From Gemmatimonadota bacterium (lineage in GTDB: Bacteria; Gemmatimonadota; Gemmatimonadetes; Gemmatimonadales; GWC2-71-9): 44,772 nt of DNA. The stretch lies in NCBI GenBank assembly GCA_003246755.1, contig QKDC01000013.1:1-44772 (forward strand), in the 5' to 3' direction. Under the pieces are notes generated by a model that worked only from the letters and a program-made list of their open reading frames with translations, was not told the DNA's origin and ran no database searches. Shown in pieces: positions 8,677 to 18,400 of this stretch; within the stretch, counting starts at the first letter, position 1; each line of letters starts with the position of its first letter. A program made the translations under genes and the position numbers.

Positions 8677-9253
8677 TGCGAACTCCGAACCAGTAGCCCA
8701 GGAGAATGCCAAGCGATTGACCGATCATCATGAGAAGGATGACCGATCCGAACATCAGATACAGGTAGACGACCGGGACGGTACCCTCGTCATGGAAATG
8801 CTGTGTCAACCCAATCACCCAGGCTGCTACGCCCAGAACGACCAGGGTCATCTGCGCCGTCGGTGCGCGTGCCAGAACCGCCCGGTCCCGCTCGTCGAGT
8901 TGCTTTCGGCCCCTCAGACGCATCAACTGCAGATTCGTGACGCCAAATGACCCCAAGAGACCGACCATGAAAATGCCGAGGATCACCAAACGGAGATCGT
9001 CATCGACCCAGTAACTCGTGGCGCCCTTGCTGGACAGGATCGCTGTGATGATCGCGAGCGCTCCGATACCGATTGACAGAGCCAACCAAGCCCGTTTCTG
9101 GAGCGTCGGCATCGGCGTTTCTGCGATGTCGGCCAACTCTTCCGGAGACAAGCGTGGCTTCCTGGGCCAGGAGCGGACCAGGAGAACGACAGCCACGAGC
9201 GCCAGGAGCACGACACCGCCAAGCATGGGGACCATCCAACCCTGGGCAAACAC
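8663..9253 (-). CDS. Integral membrane protein paired with the XRE regulator
   Basis: A 196-residue protein with about five transmembrane helices (near 8-27, 53-70, 85-107, 131-150 and 161-186). A cytoplasmic-looking loop contains 'LDERDRAVLARA', recalling the 'DERD' motif of small predicted membrane proteins that sit next to XRE regulators. The GTG start at 9253 is fixed by a perfect Shine-Dalgarno AGGAGGT (9259-9265) five bases upstream. It is the first gene of a two-gene operon with the HTH protein. It may sense membrane state or a small molecule and modulate the regulator; no function has been read directly. Confidence 0.8.
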   Translation of the reverse strand: MFAQGWMVPMLGGVVLLALVAVVLLVRSWPRKPRLSPEELADIAETPMPTLQKRAWLALSIGIGALAIITAILSSKGATSYWVDDDLRLVILGIFMVGLLGSFGVTNLQLMRLRGRKQLDERDRAVLARAPTAQMTLVVLGVAAWVIGLTQHFHDEGTVPVVYLYLMFGSVILLMMIGQSLGILLGYWFGVRNGEG

Positions 9254-9258
9254 GCGAT

Positions 9259-9265
9259 ACCTCCT
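9259..9265 (-). promoter_or_regulatory. Perfect Shine-Dalgarno of the membrane protein gene
   Basis: AGGAGGT on the minus strand, five bases before GTG 9253. It is among the strongest ribosome binding sites in the window and decides that start. Confidence 0.85.
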
Positions 9266-9299
9266 GTTTGAACCGAGCTAAGTATGGTGTACTGGACAA

Positions 9300-9328
9300 A
9301 AAGTACAATAATTCAGTCATTGTGTCAA
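9300..9328 (-). promoter_or_regulatory. Candidate sigma-70 promoter of the membrane protein/XRE operon
   Basis: On the minus strand TTGACA (9323-9328, perfect -35) is followed after 17 bases by TACTTT (9300-9305). The expected transcription start is about 40 bases before the GTG. It sits in one of the most AT-rich patches of the window. Confidence 0.6.
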
Positions 9329-9331
9329 TGA
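9317..9331. promoter_or_regulatory. Inverted repeat over the -35 box, probable operator
   Basis: TCATTG-TGT-CAATGA, a perfect 6-3-6 inverted repeat that covers the -35 hexamer of the operon promoter. Its position and size suit autorepression by the XRE protein encoded downstream. Confidence 0.55.
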
Positions 9332-9440
9332 TTTCTGATACGACGCACTTGAGTGGGGCGCGATCCTTGGGACCGAGCGTGCCTCGGCGGTAGATTGCTC
9401 AGGTACACTGGAACGAACCCGCATCACCAGTTGGCGCCCC

Positions 9441-10235
9441 ATGCGCAGCACCGAACCCCATTCACATTCTCGGACGCCGGTCCTCTTGCGCGGACTCGTC
9501 GGTCTTCTGTGGGTCTGTCTCCCGGTGAGCGTGGGCCTTGCTCAGGAAGCCCGCCGGGATGCCGAGATCCGAGGGGTGGTGGTGAGTGCGGCCGACCGAA
9601 CGGCGCTCGTCGGCGTCACGGTTTCCCTGGAAGGCCAAGACCTGGTGGTGCTGTCCGACAAGAATGGACGCTTCAAGTTTCCAAAAGTCGCGGCGGGAAC
9701 GTATCTGGTTCGAGCGGAGGTGGAGGGTTACCCGGCAGCCACCACGACCGTGGTACTCGCAGCGAAAGACAGAGTGGACATCGAGTTCAGGGTGGGGGTC
9801 TCAGACGCGCAAGCACTCCCCGACCTCGAGGTCGAGGCCGACCAGCCGCGCATCAGCCCGATCGCAGAATTCAATCGGAGGGTGTCGGAGGGCCGAGGGC
9901 ATTATTTCACCAGAGCCGACATCGAACGGCGCAATCCACCGACGCTCTACGATCTGATGCGTGCGATTCCGGGCGTACGGGTGAGTTGTCCTCCGGGGGC
10001 CCAAAACAGATGTGTGATCCGCCTCCATCGCTGGTCGTGTGGCCCCAGTTATTGGATCGACGGTGTTCCCACCCACGCATCAGTGCTGTACATGATCAAT
10101 CCTTCGGATCTCGAAGGTGTCGAGGTCTACAGCGGACCCGCGCAGACCCCGATCGAATTGACCGGGGGTGGGAGGAACGAGTGTGGGACCGTGGCGATCT
10201 GGACCCGGCGGAGCGACAGGCGCCCTCCCCGCTAG
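9441..10235 (+). CDS. Exported carboxypeptidase-regulatory plus TonB-plug protein without barrel
   Basis: A 264-residue secreted protein. The signal peptide ends near VGLA before QEA. Residues about 40-118 form a carboxypeptidase-regulatory/transthyretin-like beta-sandwich (IRGVVVSAADRTALVGVTV, 'LSDKNGRFKFPKVAAGTYLV'). Residues about 150-255 resemble a TonB-receptor plug ('TLYDLMRAIPGVRV', 'YWIDGVP', 'LEGVEVYSG') and end in 'CGTVAIWTR'. The outer-membrane barrel that normally follows is absent. It shares this architecture with the gene at 32951-33814. It may act in the periplasm with a receptor encoded elsewhere. The stop codon overlaps the convergent symporter gene's stop (CTAG, 10232-10235). 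Confidence 0.75.
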   Translation: MRSTEPHSHSRTPVLLRGLVGLLWVCLPVSVGLAQEARRDAEIRGVVVSAADRTALVGVTVSLEGQDLVVLSDKNGRFKFPKVAAGTYLVRAEVEGYPAATTTVVLAAKDRVDIEFRVGVSDAQALPDLEVEADQPRISPIAEFNRRVSEGRGHYFTRADIERRNPPTLYDLMRAIPGVRVSCPPGAQNRCVIRLHRWSCGPSYWIDGVPTHASVLYMINPSDLEGVEVYSGPAQTPIELTGGGRNECGTVAIWTRRSDRRPPR

Positions 10236-11560
10236 ACCCGTATTCTCACCGCATCCTTGGTCGGATCGGCGGTTACTTCACGCAATTGGCCCTCGGATGC
10301 AGCGACGATCACGGCCACCGTGGCGTCACCGGTGATGTTGGTGGTGGTTCGGAGCATGTCGAGAATCCGATCCACTCCCAGGATCAATGCTATGCCCGCC
10401 GCCGGAACGCCGACGGCCTCGAGGATGATCACGAGCATGATGATCCCTACGCCAGGCACCGCTGCGGTCCCTATCGATGCTAGCACAGCAGTGATCACGA
10501 TGGTGATCTGGGCTCCGATCCCCAACCCCAGACCGATGGTCTGTGCGATGAACACCGCGGCGACGGCCTGGTAGAGTGCGGTCCCGTCCATGTTGATGGT
10601 TGCACCCAAGGGCAATACGAAGGACGAGATTTCCTCAGATACGCCGAGCTCTTCCTCACAGCGTTCCATGGTCACGGGTAACGTGGCACCACTCGAACTC
10701 GTCGAGAATGCCACGAGTTGCGCTGGCGCGATTCCCCGATAGAAGCGGCGGAACCCCAGTGGACTCAGGGTCCGCAACAGCGTCCCGTAGGTGACCGTCA
10801 TGTGGATGGCGAGGCCAATGATCACCGTCAGCATGTAGAGCCCGAGTGCACCGAGCAGGCGAAAAAGCTCGGTGAGACTATCACCCGCAACAGTGGTAAT
10901 GGTGTCGGCGATCAGGGCGAATACTCCCACGGGCGCCATCAGCATGATGACATCCACGAGCTTGATCACCACATCATTCAGACTGCGGAAGACGTCGAGG
11001 AGAGGCTTGGCACCGGCGCTGGGGAGTTGCATCAGGCCAATGCCCATCAGCAGGGCCAAGAATACCACTTGCAACATCTTGGCGTTGTCCGAGGATGCGG
11101 CGAACACGTTGTCTGGTACGATGTCGACGAGAATCTGCAGTGGGCCCCGCTGCTTCGTTGTCTCCGCGGCCAGCTCTCGGGCAGCCGCGTCACCTGCGTA
11201 GGCCTGCTGCAGCTCAGCGCGCATCGCCTCCGGCACGCTGCGCCCCGGTTTGATGATGTTCACGGTCACGAGGCCCAGGGTCACGGCGATCACCGTGGTG
11301 CTGATGTAGATCGCCATGGTCTTGCCGCCGATTCGCGAGAGCTTCTTCAGATCGCTCAGCGAGGCGACCCCAGTCACCAGGGAGCCGAGAACCAGTGGGA
11401 TGGCGATGAGTTTGAGCCCGTTCAGGAAGATCGTGCCGAACGGTGCAATCCAGTCCGATGTGAATCCACCCCACCCGCTCCCAGCCGCGAGAATCCCGTA
11501 CCCGATCCCGAGGATGAGTCCGATGATGATCTGCCAGTGGAGTTGGCGATACCAGGGCAT
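10232..11560 (-). CDS. Dicarboxylate/amino acid:cation symporter
   Basis: A 442-residue transporter of the DAACS (glutamate/dicarboxylate:Na+ or H+ symporter) family, in the inner membrane. Diagnostic features are the serine-rich re-entrant loop 'STSSSGATLP' (about residue 290), the 'NMDGTALYQ' substrate/cation site (about 330), and 'PGVGIIMLVIILEAVGVP' with 'DRILDMLRTTTNITGDA' in the last helices. The length is normal. GGAG lies about ten bases before ATG 11560. It follows transaldolase by 39 bases on the same strand and is probably the last gene of that operon. DctA-like C4-dicarboxylate uptake and GltP-like glutamate/aspartate uptake cannot be told apart by eye. Confidence 0.92.
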   Translation of the reverse strand: MPWYRQLHWQIIIGLILGIGYGILAAGSGWGGFTSDWIAPFGTIFLNGLKLIAIPLVLGSLVTGVASLSDLKKLSRIGGKTMAIYISTTVIAVTLGLVTVNIIKPGRSVPEAMRAELQQAYAGDAAARELAAETTKQRGPLQILVDIVPDNVFAASSDNAKMLQVVFLALLMGIGLMQLPSAGAKPLLDVFRSLNDVVIKLVDVIMLMAPVGVFALIADTITTVAGDSLTELFRLLGALGLYMLTVIIGLAIHMTVTYGTLLRTLSPLGFRRFYRGIAPAQLVAFSTSSSGATLPVTMERCEEELGVSEEISSFVLPLGATINMDGTALYQAVAAVFIAQTIGLGLGIGAQITIVITAVLASIGTAAVPGVGIIMLVIILEAVGVPAAGIALILGVDRILDMLRTTTNITGDATVAVIVAASEGQLREVTADPTKDAVRIRV

Positions 11561-11599
11561 AGAGGGAGCGTCTCCGCTAAAGAGTGAGGAGTCGAACGA

Positions 11600-12703
11600 C
11601 TACTGGCCGACGAGAGTTCCGGCTTTCACCTCGATGCCGGCGAGAAGAGCCCTGTAGGAATCTGCGAAGCTCTTTACCCCCTCGTCCTCCAGTTCTGCCG
11701 TCAGTGCGTCCAGATCGGCCCCAGCCTCGGCGATCGCGGCAAGGGTCTCGGTGGCTCCTGCGATCCCCTCGTTGATCCGAATCATCGGGATTCCGTGATC
11801 GCGGTATGCGTCGAACGTCGCGGGGGGGAGCGTGTTGACGGTGTCCGGGCCAATCAGGGCTTCGACGTAGTACACATCGGGGAACGCTGGATCCTTGGTA
11901 CTGGTTGATGCCCACAGCGGTCGCTGTACGGAGCCACCCCGGGCCGCGAGTGGCGGCCATCGTGGTTCGGCAAAGGCTCGCTGGAAGGTGGCATAGGCCC
12001 GACAGGCGTTCGCAATCGCGGTCTTGCCACGGAGCGGAGAGTCGGCCTCATGCGCATCGAGGATTGCATCAACCTTTCCGTCGAGACGACTCACAAAGAA
12101 ACTCGCCACGGACGCCAAGCCTCCGAGGGGGAGTCCCTGACTCGCCCGGGACTCCAAGCCGAGCATGAATGCCTCAATGACCCGCTCGTACCTGGCGACC
12201 GAGAACAACAGGGTGACGTTGACGTTGATGCCGTCCGACAGGCAGGTCGTCACGGCAGGGAGTCCCTCGATCGTCCCGGGGATCTTGATCATCGCGTTGG
12301 GGCGATTCACGGCTGCCCAGAGCCGACGGGCCTCCGCCACCGTGCCCGCGGTATCCCGGGCGAGTCCGGGATCTACCTCGAGGGAGACAAACCCGTCTCG
12401 ATGACCGCTGTCTTCATGTACCTCTCGAAATGCCTCACAAGCCGCCTGGACATCCGCCACGGCGAGCCCCTCGAAAATTTCTTTTGCGTTCTTTCCTTCG
12501 GACGCCAACCGGGTGATGTCGTCGTCGTAAAGGTCGCTCCCGGCGATGGCCTTCTGGAAGATCGAAGGATTGGACGTCATGCCCCTCAGGCCATCTTCTT
12601 CAATCAGTCTCTTGAGCTGTCCGGTGGCCACGAGGTCACGGGTGATGAAATCGTACCAGGGGCTTTGGCCCAGATTGCCTAGTTCGACGAGCGGATTGGT
12701 CAT
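11600..12703 (-). CDS. tal: Transaldolase
   Basis: Transfers dihydroxyacetone units between sedoheptulose-7-phosphate and glyceraldehyde-3-phosphate in the non-oxidative pentose phosphate pathway, in the cytoplasm. The protein is 367 residues, the long bacterial type. The Schiff-base lysine is Lys140 in 'NAMIKIPGT'. Other hallmarks are '[13 protein letters not shown]' (41-53), '[11 protein letters not shown]' and '[11 protein letters not shown]'. Start ATG 12701-12703 overlaps the transketolase stop as ATGA. A much longer open frame upstream of this start is antisense-like sequence without homology and is ignored. Confidence 0.95.
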   Translation of the reverse strand: MTNPLVELGNLGQSPWYDFITRDLVATGQLKRLIEEDGLRGMTSNPSIFQKAIAGSDLYDDDITRLASEGKNAKEIFEGLAVADVQAACEAFREVHEDSGHRDGFVSLEVDPGLARDTAGTVAEARRLWAAVNRPNAMIKIPGTIEGLPAVTTCLSDGINVNVTLLFSVARYERVIEAFMLGLESRASQGLPLGGLASVASFFVSRLDGKVDAILDAHEADSPLRGKTAIANACRAYATFQRAFAEPRWPPLAARGGSVQRPLWASTSTKDPAFPDVYYVEALIGPDTVNTLPPATFDAYRDHGIPMIRINEGIAGATETLAAIAEAGADLDALTAELEDEGVKSFADSYRALLAGIEVKAGTLVGQ

Positions 12704-14715
12704 GCGGGTCTCCGGGTCAGCATGTGGCGGACCGTCGCGGATATCTGGTCGGGAGTAAACCCGAACTCCTCGAACAATCGGTCCCCCGGCGCCGAGGCGC
12801 CAAAATGATCGATGGCAATCGAGGTCCCCTGAGAGGTCACATACTTCGTCCATCCGAAACTGGACCCGGCCTCCACCGAGATGCGCGTCGTGACATCGGG
12901 AGGAAGTACCGTATCACGATAGCTCTGGGTTTGGGATGCGAATACCTCCCACGACGGGAGCGAGACGGCCCGAACGGCCCGCCCCTCCTGCGCAAGATCG
13001 CGGGCCGCCTGGAGAATCGGGGCAACCTCCGACCCGGTCGCGATGAGGATCGCTTCGATAGGTGTGGGAGGTTCGAAGAGGATATACCCACCACGCCTGG
13101 CGCCCGTTGCCGGGTCAACCGTCCCTCGGTCGAGTACCGGCAGCTTCTGTCGCGTCAGGATGAGTGCGGTCGGTCCTTCCGTGCGCTCCATGGCAATCTG
13201 CCAACCCTCCCGGGTTTCGTTCGCGTCCGCGGGGCGGATTACTACCACGTTTGGAATCGAGCGCAGCATGGCCAACTGCTCGATCGGCTGGTGTGTGGGT
13301 CCGTCTTCGCCCACTCCGATCGAGTCGTGGGTGAAGACGTAGATCACAGGAAGCCCCATCAGGGCCGCGAGCCGGATCGATGGTTTCATGTAATCCGCGA
13401 AGACCAAGAATGTGCTGCCATACGGCCTGATCCCTCCGTGGGCTGCCATCCCGTTCATGCACGCCGCCATGCCGTGTTCCCTGATCCCCCAGTGGATCGT
13501 GCGGCCGACAGCGGTGGGACCGAAGGTCCCTCCATGGGAGACGTTGACGCCCGTACTGCCGGCGAGATCCGCAGAGCCGCCGGCCAGACTTGGAATGACT
13601 TGCACGAGTCGATCGAGCACCTTCGCCGAGGCTTGCCGTGTGGCCAGCGTCGCACCGGGATCAAAGGTCGGTAGGTCCGCGTCCCATTTCTCAGGCAGAG
13701 TCCCGGCGAGCGCGAGGCGCAACTCGGCGGCCAGATCCGCATGGGTGGCCGAATAGGCATCGAGACGACGCGACCATTCCGCGATCAGCTGCTTGCCGCG
13801 GTCCACGCATCGGCCCATATCCTTCCTGGCGATGGCCGGAACATGAAAGTCCTCGTCTGGCCACCCGAGAATTGCGCGGGTTCGAGCCACTTCGTCAGCA
13901 CCGAGAGGAGCACCGTGAGCGGCAGAGGTGTCGCGCTTGGTCGGGGCCGGATCGGCGATGACGGTTCGGAGGACAACCAAGGTGGGTTGGTCACTCAGAG
14001 TCGCTTGGGACAGCGCGGCGTCGATGGCCGTGAGGTCATTACCATCATGGACCTGAAGCACCCTCCAGCCATAGGCCGCAAAACGTTCCCCTACATCTTC
14101 GCTGAATGAGAGACTGGTCTCCCCGTCGATCGTGATCCGATTGTCATCGTAAATCAGGGTGAGCTTGTGGAGTCGGAGATGACCGGCGAGTGATGCCGCT
14201 TCACTCGCCACCCCTTCCATCAGATCCCCGTCGCTGACCAGCGCCCAGGTCCGATGATCGATCACATCGTATCCCTCACGGTTGAACCGGTGGGCCAGGA
14301 GCCGTTCTGCCATCGCCATCCCAACGGCATTGCCTACCCCCTGACCAAGCGGTCCGGTTGTGGTTTCGACGCCAGGGGTATGCCCCCGTTCGGGGTGACC
14401 CGGCGTGCGTGATCCCCACTGTCGAAACTGCCGGATCTCCTCCAACTCCAGGTCATACCCGGTCAGGTGCAGGAGGCCGTACAGCAGCATCGATGCATGC
14501 CCACAGGACAGGACGAATCGATCTCGGTTGGGCCACGTGGGGTCGGAGGGGGCGTGGCGGAGATGCCGGGTCCAGAGGAGATAGGCCACCGGCGCCAGTG
14601 CCATGGGTGTCCCCGGGTGACCGGATTGTGCACGTTCGACCGCGTCCATCGCCAGCACCCGAATCGAATTGATGCTATTCCAGGCCGTGGGGGGGTCGAG
14701 CGTCTCAGCCTTCAT
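12700..14715 (-). CDS. tkt: Transketolase
   Basis: A thiamine-diphosphate enzyme that moves two-carbon units between ketoses and aldoses (pentose phosphate pathway). It has 671 residues, the full family length. The N-terminal ThDP domain has '[12 protein letters not shown]', '[14 protein letters not shown]' and 'SDGDLMEG...' leading to the cofactor motif '[10 protein letters not shown]'. The middle domain has '[12 protein letters not shown]', '[15 protein letters not shown]' and '[21 protein letters not shown]'. A C-terminal domain follows. The start is taken at ATG 14713-14715, but the strong AAGGAGG is 33 bases further up, where an in-frame CTG (14740-14742) would have ideal spacing. It heads a tkt-tal-symporter operon. 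Confidence 0.96.
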   Translation of the reverse strand: MKAETLDPPTAWNSINSIRVLAMDAVERAQSGHPGTPMALAPVAYLLWTRHLRHAPSDPTWPNRDRFVLSCGHASMLLYGLLHLTGYDLELEEIRQFRQWGSRTPGHPERGHTPGVETTTGPLGQGVGNAVGMAMAERLLAHRFNREGYDVIDHRTWALVSDGDLMEGVASEAASLAGHLRLHKLTLIYDDNRITIDGETSLSFSEDVGERFAAYGWRVLQVHDGNDLTAIDAALSQATLSDQPTLVVLRTVIADPAPTKRDTSAAHGAPLGADEVARTRAILGWPDEDFHVPAIARKDMGRCVDRGKQLIAEWSRRLDAYSATHADLAAELRLALAGTLPEKWDADLPTFDPGATLATRQASAKVLDRLVQVIPSLAGGSADLAGSTGVNVSHGGTFGPTAVGRTIHWGIREHGMAACMNGMAAHGGIRPYGSTFLVFADYMKPSIRLAALMGLPVIYVFTHDSIGVGEDGPTHQPIEQLAMLRSIPNVVVIRPADANETREGWQIAMERTEGPTALILTRQKLPVLDRGTVDPATGARRGGYILFEPPTPIEAILIATGSEVAPILQAARDLAQEGRAVRAVSLPSWEVFASQTQSYRDTVLPPDVTTRISVEAGSSFGWTKYVTSQGTSIAIDHFGASAPGDRLFEEFGFTPDQISATVRHMLTRRPA

Positions 14716-14748
14716 GTTGGTGCTCAGCAGCTGGTTCGTCAGGACCGG

Positions 14749-14755
14749 CCTCCTT
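14749..14755 (-). promoter_or_regulatory. Distant Shine-Dalgarno ahead of transketolase
   Basis: AAGGAGG on the minus strand. It is too far (33 bases) from the ATG at 14715 but six bases from an in-frame CTG at 14740-14742. Either CTG is the start or the motif serves something else. Confidence 0.4.
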
Positions 14756-14891
14756 CAAAACGGGGGGTGGAACGGGGAAACGGCGGACAGGTCGGTCGAA
14801 GACGTCCTAAAGTAATCAGACCCAAGCAGGCCAAGCGGCGAGTGGCAGGAGAGATGCATAGGGGGAGGGACAGCCGGGCAGGACTGGTTTT

Positions 14892-14924
14892 CGCCAGTGT
14901 CACGTAACTGTCGCGAAACTGTCA
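14892..14924. promoter_or_regulatory. Three 11-bp direct repeats resembling a Pho box
   Basis: On the plus strand GTGTCA (14897-14902), CTGTCG (14908-14913) and CTGTCA (14919-14924) recur with exact 11-base period, separated by CGTAA and CGAAA. This fits the PhoB-type box: CTGTCA half-sites every 11 bases with AT-leaning spacers. The site lies in the divergent region between transketolase and the HNH gene. Which gene it would control is unclear. Confidence 0.55.
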
Positions 14925-14934
14925 CGATAGAAAC

Positions 14935-15426
14935 TTGGTCACTCCCCGAAAACCCCTGTCTGTCTTAGATTTACTCACGTTGTTCACCCCCGGCGAGTGC
15001 CGGGCAAGTATCACTCAACCACAGAATGTAGTGTCTCGAAGCTCCTCAACTGCTGTACGATCCCGGTCGTCTTCCCCACAATTTCGCCGTTCGAGCGGCC
15101 GATCCTACCAGAAACACCGTGAATGGCTCCTAGGGCTCCATGGCCCTGTGTGCGCCTATTGCGGCCTCCGGACGAAGGAAGACCGCATCACCCTCGACCA
15201 CGTCCGGCCACGCCGTGGTCAGTCGGCCTACGACCGGCCCGACAACCTGGTGCTCGCCTGCCCCGACTGCAATTCGGCCAAGGCCGACATGCCCTTCTTG
15301 GCGTTCCTCCTTGCCCGCCGCTCTCGCGGGGTCTACTTGCTGCACTATGGTGAACATCTCAGCGAACCAATCAAAGAGATGATCCGCCAAGCCTCCGACC
15401 GGCCTCTCCTGCCGCCCGAAGCCTAA
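14935..15426 (+). CDS. HNH endonuclease domain protein
   Basis: Up to 163 residues with a C-terminal HNH nuclease domain. It has 'CAYCG' (first zinc knuckle), 'ITLDHVRPRRGQSAYD' (the catalytic-metal His in LDHV), 'NLVLACPDCNSAKAD' (second CxxC plus Asn-Ser-x-Lys) and 'FLAFLL'. This arrangement is complete and probably active on DNA. The N-terminal 55 residues are low-complexity Ser/Arg-rich. The TTG at 14935 lies right behind the Pho-like repeats, so a later start such as GTG 15031 (about 131 residues) is as likely. No restriction or phage genes flank it. It sits alone between divergent tkt and convergent 2-oxoglutarate dehydrogenase. Confidence 0.75.
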   Translation: MVTPRKPLSVLDLLTLFTPGECRASITQPQNVVSRSSSTAVRSRSSSPQFRRSSGRSYQKHREWLLGLHGPVCAYCGLRTKEDRITLDHVRPRRGQSAYDRPDNLVLACPDCNSAKADMPFLAFLLARRSRGVYLLHYGEHLSEPIKEMIRQASDRPLLPPEA

Positions 15427-15427
15427 C

Positions 15428-18400
15428 TCACCCCATCTCGGGGTGGGCGATGGTTCCGAGGGCCTCCGCGACGAGCTGAGCTTGTGCTGCGGCGTGTGCC
15501 GCCGGATACCCCTCGGCAGGACTCGCCCGCGGGGGTCGGCCGGCGTAGCGCAGGGAGACGTTTCGAGGGAGAATCGATCTGAGTAGGTCGTCGATGTAGT
15601 CCCAAATCCCCATGTTCTGTGGTTCTTCCTGCGTCCAGACAACCTCCCGCAGGTTCGGGTAACGCTGGAACAACTCCTCGAGCTGTTGGCGGGGGAAGGA
15701 GTACAGCTTCTCCAGCCGCACGACGGCGGGTCGCCGATCGGTCATGCTCTCCGCGCCCGCGATGAGATCGTAGTAGACCTTGCCGCTGCAGAGGACGAGA
15801 CGCTCGATTGTCTCCGGTCGCCCCCTGGCCCATGAATCATCGATCACGAACTCGAATCGTCCCCGGATGAGAGTGTCGAGGGTGGACGTGGCGCGGGGAT
15901 GCCGAAGGAGACTCTTGGGCGTGAAGATCACCAGTGGTCGGATGCGGTTTCTCAGCGCCTGTCGCCGGAGTAGGTGGAAGTACTGGGCGGGAGTCGTACA
16001 ATTGGCTACGCGGATCGCCCCCTCAGCCGCAAGCTGCAAGAACCGCTCGATGCGAGCACTCGAGTGTTCCGGACCCTGCCCCTCGTAACCGTGTGGAAGG
16101 AGGAGGGTCAGCCGGGTCGTCACGCCCCACTTCGCCAAACCGGCAGCAAGGAATTGGTCCACGATCACCTGGGCACTGTTGACGAAGTCCCCGAACTGCG
16201 CTTCCCACATCACGAGCGTCTCGGGTGCCGCACTGCTGTACCCGTATTCGAAGCCGAGTGTCGCGAGTTCTGAGAGCGGACTGTTGTGAAGCTCCAACGA
16301 GGCCTGCGCTCCCGGAAGGTTGCTGATTGGGGCCCAGGTCTCACCATTCTCGACGTCGTGAAGGACCAGGTGACGCTGGCTGAACGTGCCGCGCTCGGTA
16401 TCCTGCCCGGTGAAGCGAACGGGAACACCCTCGGTCAGAAGTGAGGCGATTGCGAGGGCTTCGGCGTGGGCCCAATCGATGCCCTGTCCCGAACGAACTG
16501 CCACACGCCGGCGCTCGAGTTGTCGGCCCAGTTTCGGGTGTGGATGGAAACTCTCAGGCCAGGAGAGCAACTGGTCGTTGAGTGCGGTCAGGACATCCCC
16601 CGACACCCCGGTGACCAGATGAAATCCAGTGGCGATCCTTCGGGGAAGCGGCTCTGGAGGTCGGGATGCGGCCAGACTGGCTCGCAAACCCTGGTGTTCG
16701 TGGACGAGGTGCTCGTATGCCTCGGCATACTGATTCTCTACTTCGGCGCCGGTGAGGACGCCCTCCGCGGTGAGCTCTGATGCGTAGAGTTGGCGCACCG
16801 TGGGATGAGACGCGATCCGGGCAGCCATCATCGGTTGGGTATAGGCCGGCTCATCGCCCTCATTGTGCCCGTGACGGCGATATCCAACGAGGTCGATCAG
16901 GACATCCTGATGGAAACGGGCGCGATACTGCATGGCGAGTCGCATGGCATCCAGACACGCCTCGGCGTCATCGGCGTTGACATGAATGATCGGTACGTCG
17001 AAGCCCTTGGCCAGATCGCTCGAGTAGGTGGTCGACCGGGCATCCCGCATGTCGGTCGTGAATCCAATCTGGTTGTTGGCAATGATGTGCACCGTCCCGC
17101 CCGTGCTGTACCCGGTCAACGCCCCCAAGTTGAGTGTCTCCGCCACGACTCCCTGGGCTGCAAACGCGGCATCGCCGTGAATCACAATCGGAAGGGCAAC
17201 GGACCAATCCTGGCGGGGTTCGCGGGCGCGACGCTGGGTTTGTCGAGCCCGTGCACGTCCATCCACGACGGGGCCCACGAATTCGAGATGGCTGGGGTTG
17301 TTGACGAGCGAGACCGTGACGGCAGTTCCCAATCGGGTGCTGTAGGAACCCTCGGCTCCCAGGTGGTACTTGACGTCACCTGTCCCGGGGAAGTCGGCGA
17401 CCGTGTCATCCGTGTTGGAATGCGCGCCCTCGAACTCCGCGAAGATCGTGACGTAGGGTCGCCCCAGGGTATGCGCCAGGACGTTGAGTCGTCCTCGGTG
17501 TGCCATGCCGAGGACGACTTCCCGGGTACCGCCGAGGGCTGCCGTCTCGATCGCCAAGTCGAGCATCGGAGTCAGGGTGTCCAGTCCCTCGATCGAAAAA
17601 CGCTTTTGGCCGAGATAGGTGGTCTGGAGGAAACGCTCGAACGCTTCAACGACCGTGAGACGTCGCAGCAGCCGGCGCTTGTCATCTGGCGGTAGAGTGC
17701 GCCGGTGCCCGCCCGACTCGATGATCTCCCGAAGCCAAGCACGCTCCTCGTGATTGCTGACGTGCTCCACCTCGTAGGCCAGAGTCCCCGAGTACGTCGC
17801 CTGCAGGTGTGGGAGAGCTTCCGCCAGCGTCGTGCCGGGAACCCAGACGTTGAGGATTGCCGCGGGGATGCCACCCATGGTCTCCGCGGTGAGCCCGTGG
17901 GGCTCCGGGTCAAGCGCCGGGTCTCCGATGGGCGGGCTACCCAGCGGGTCGAGCGTGGCGGCGAGGTGTCCGTGGGTCCGGATGCTGTCGACGAGTGACA
18001 TCCCCGCGGCCACGAGGCCCGGATCTCCAAGACTCTGTGGCAGCGGAGTGGGCGCCGCGCGTGACGGTGCGATCCCCGGGAGGTCCCCGAGTTCAACCTG
18101 TAGAGATCTCGCGATCCTCTCGTAGAATTCGTGCCCCCCTTGCAACCGGTCTTCGAGTGTGCGAAGGAACTCGCCTGATTCCGCCCCCTGGATCACGCGG
18201 TGATCGTAGGTGCTGGAGAGTGTCATGACCTTGGTCACCTGGAGGTCGGCCAGGCGTTCCTCGGCGAGATGGGAGAACCCCGGTGGCCAGGCGATCGACC
18301 CGACCGCGACAATCGTCCCCTGATCCGCCATGAGTCTCGGGACGGATGCGCTGGTCCCCAGACCTCCGGGGTTGGTGAGGGTGACGGTGGCTCCCACGAA

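Noticed and set aside
10232-10235. Convergent stop codons sharing CTAG
   Set aside because: Compact but common in dense genomes; recorded in the gene entry only.
9353-10483. 376-codon plus-strand open frame
   Set aside because: It overlaps the plug-protein gene in another frame, runs into the symporter gene antisense, and has a low-complexity Arg/Gly/Ser composition.
10718-11587. 289-codon plus-strand open frame
   Set aside because: Antisense of the symporter gene, whose family motifs are unambiguous.
15429-15445. CACCCC/GGGGTG hairpin between convergent HNH and 2-oxoglutarate dehydrogenase genes
   Set aside because: Six base pairs with no T-tract on either strand and mostly inside coding sequence; too weak to call a terminator.
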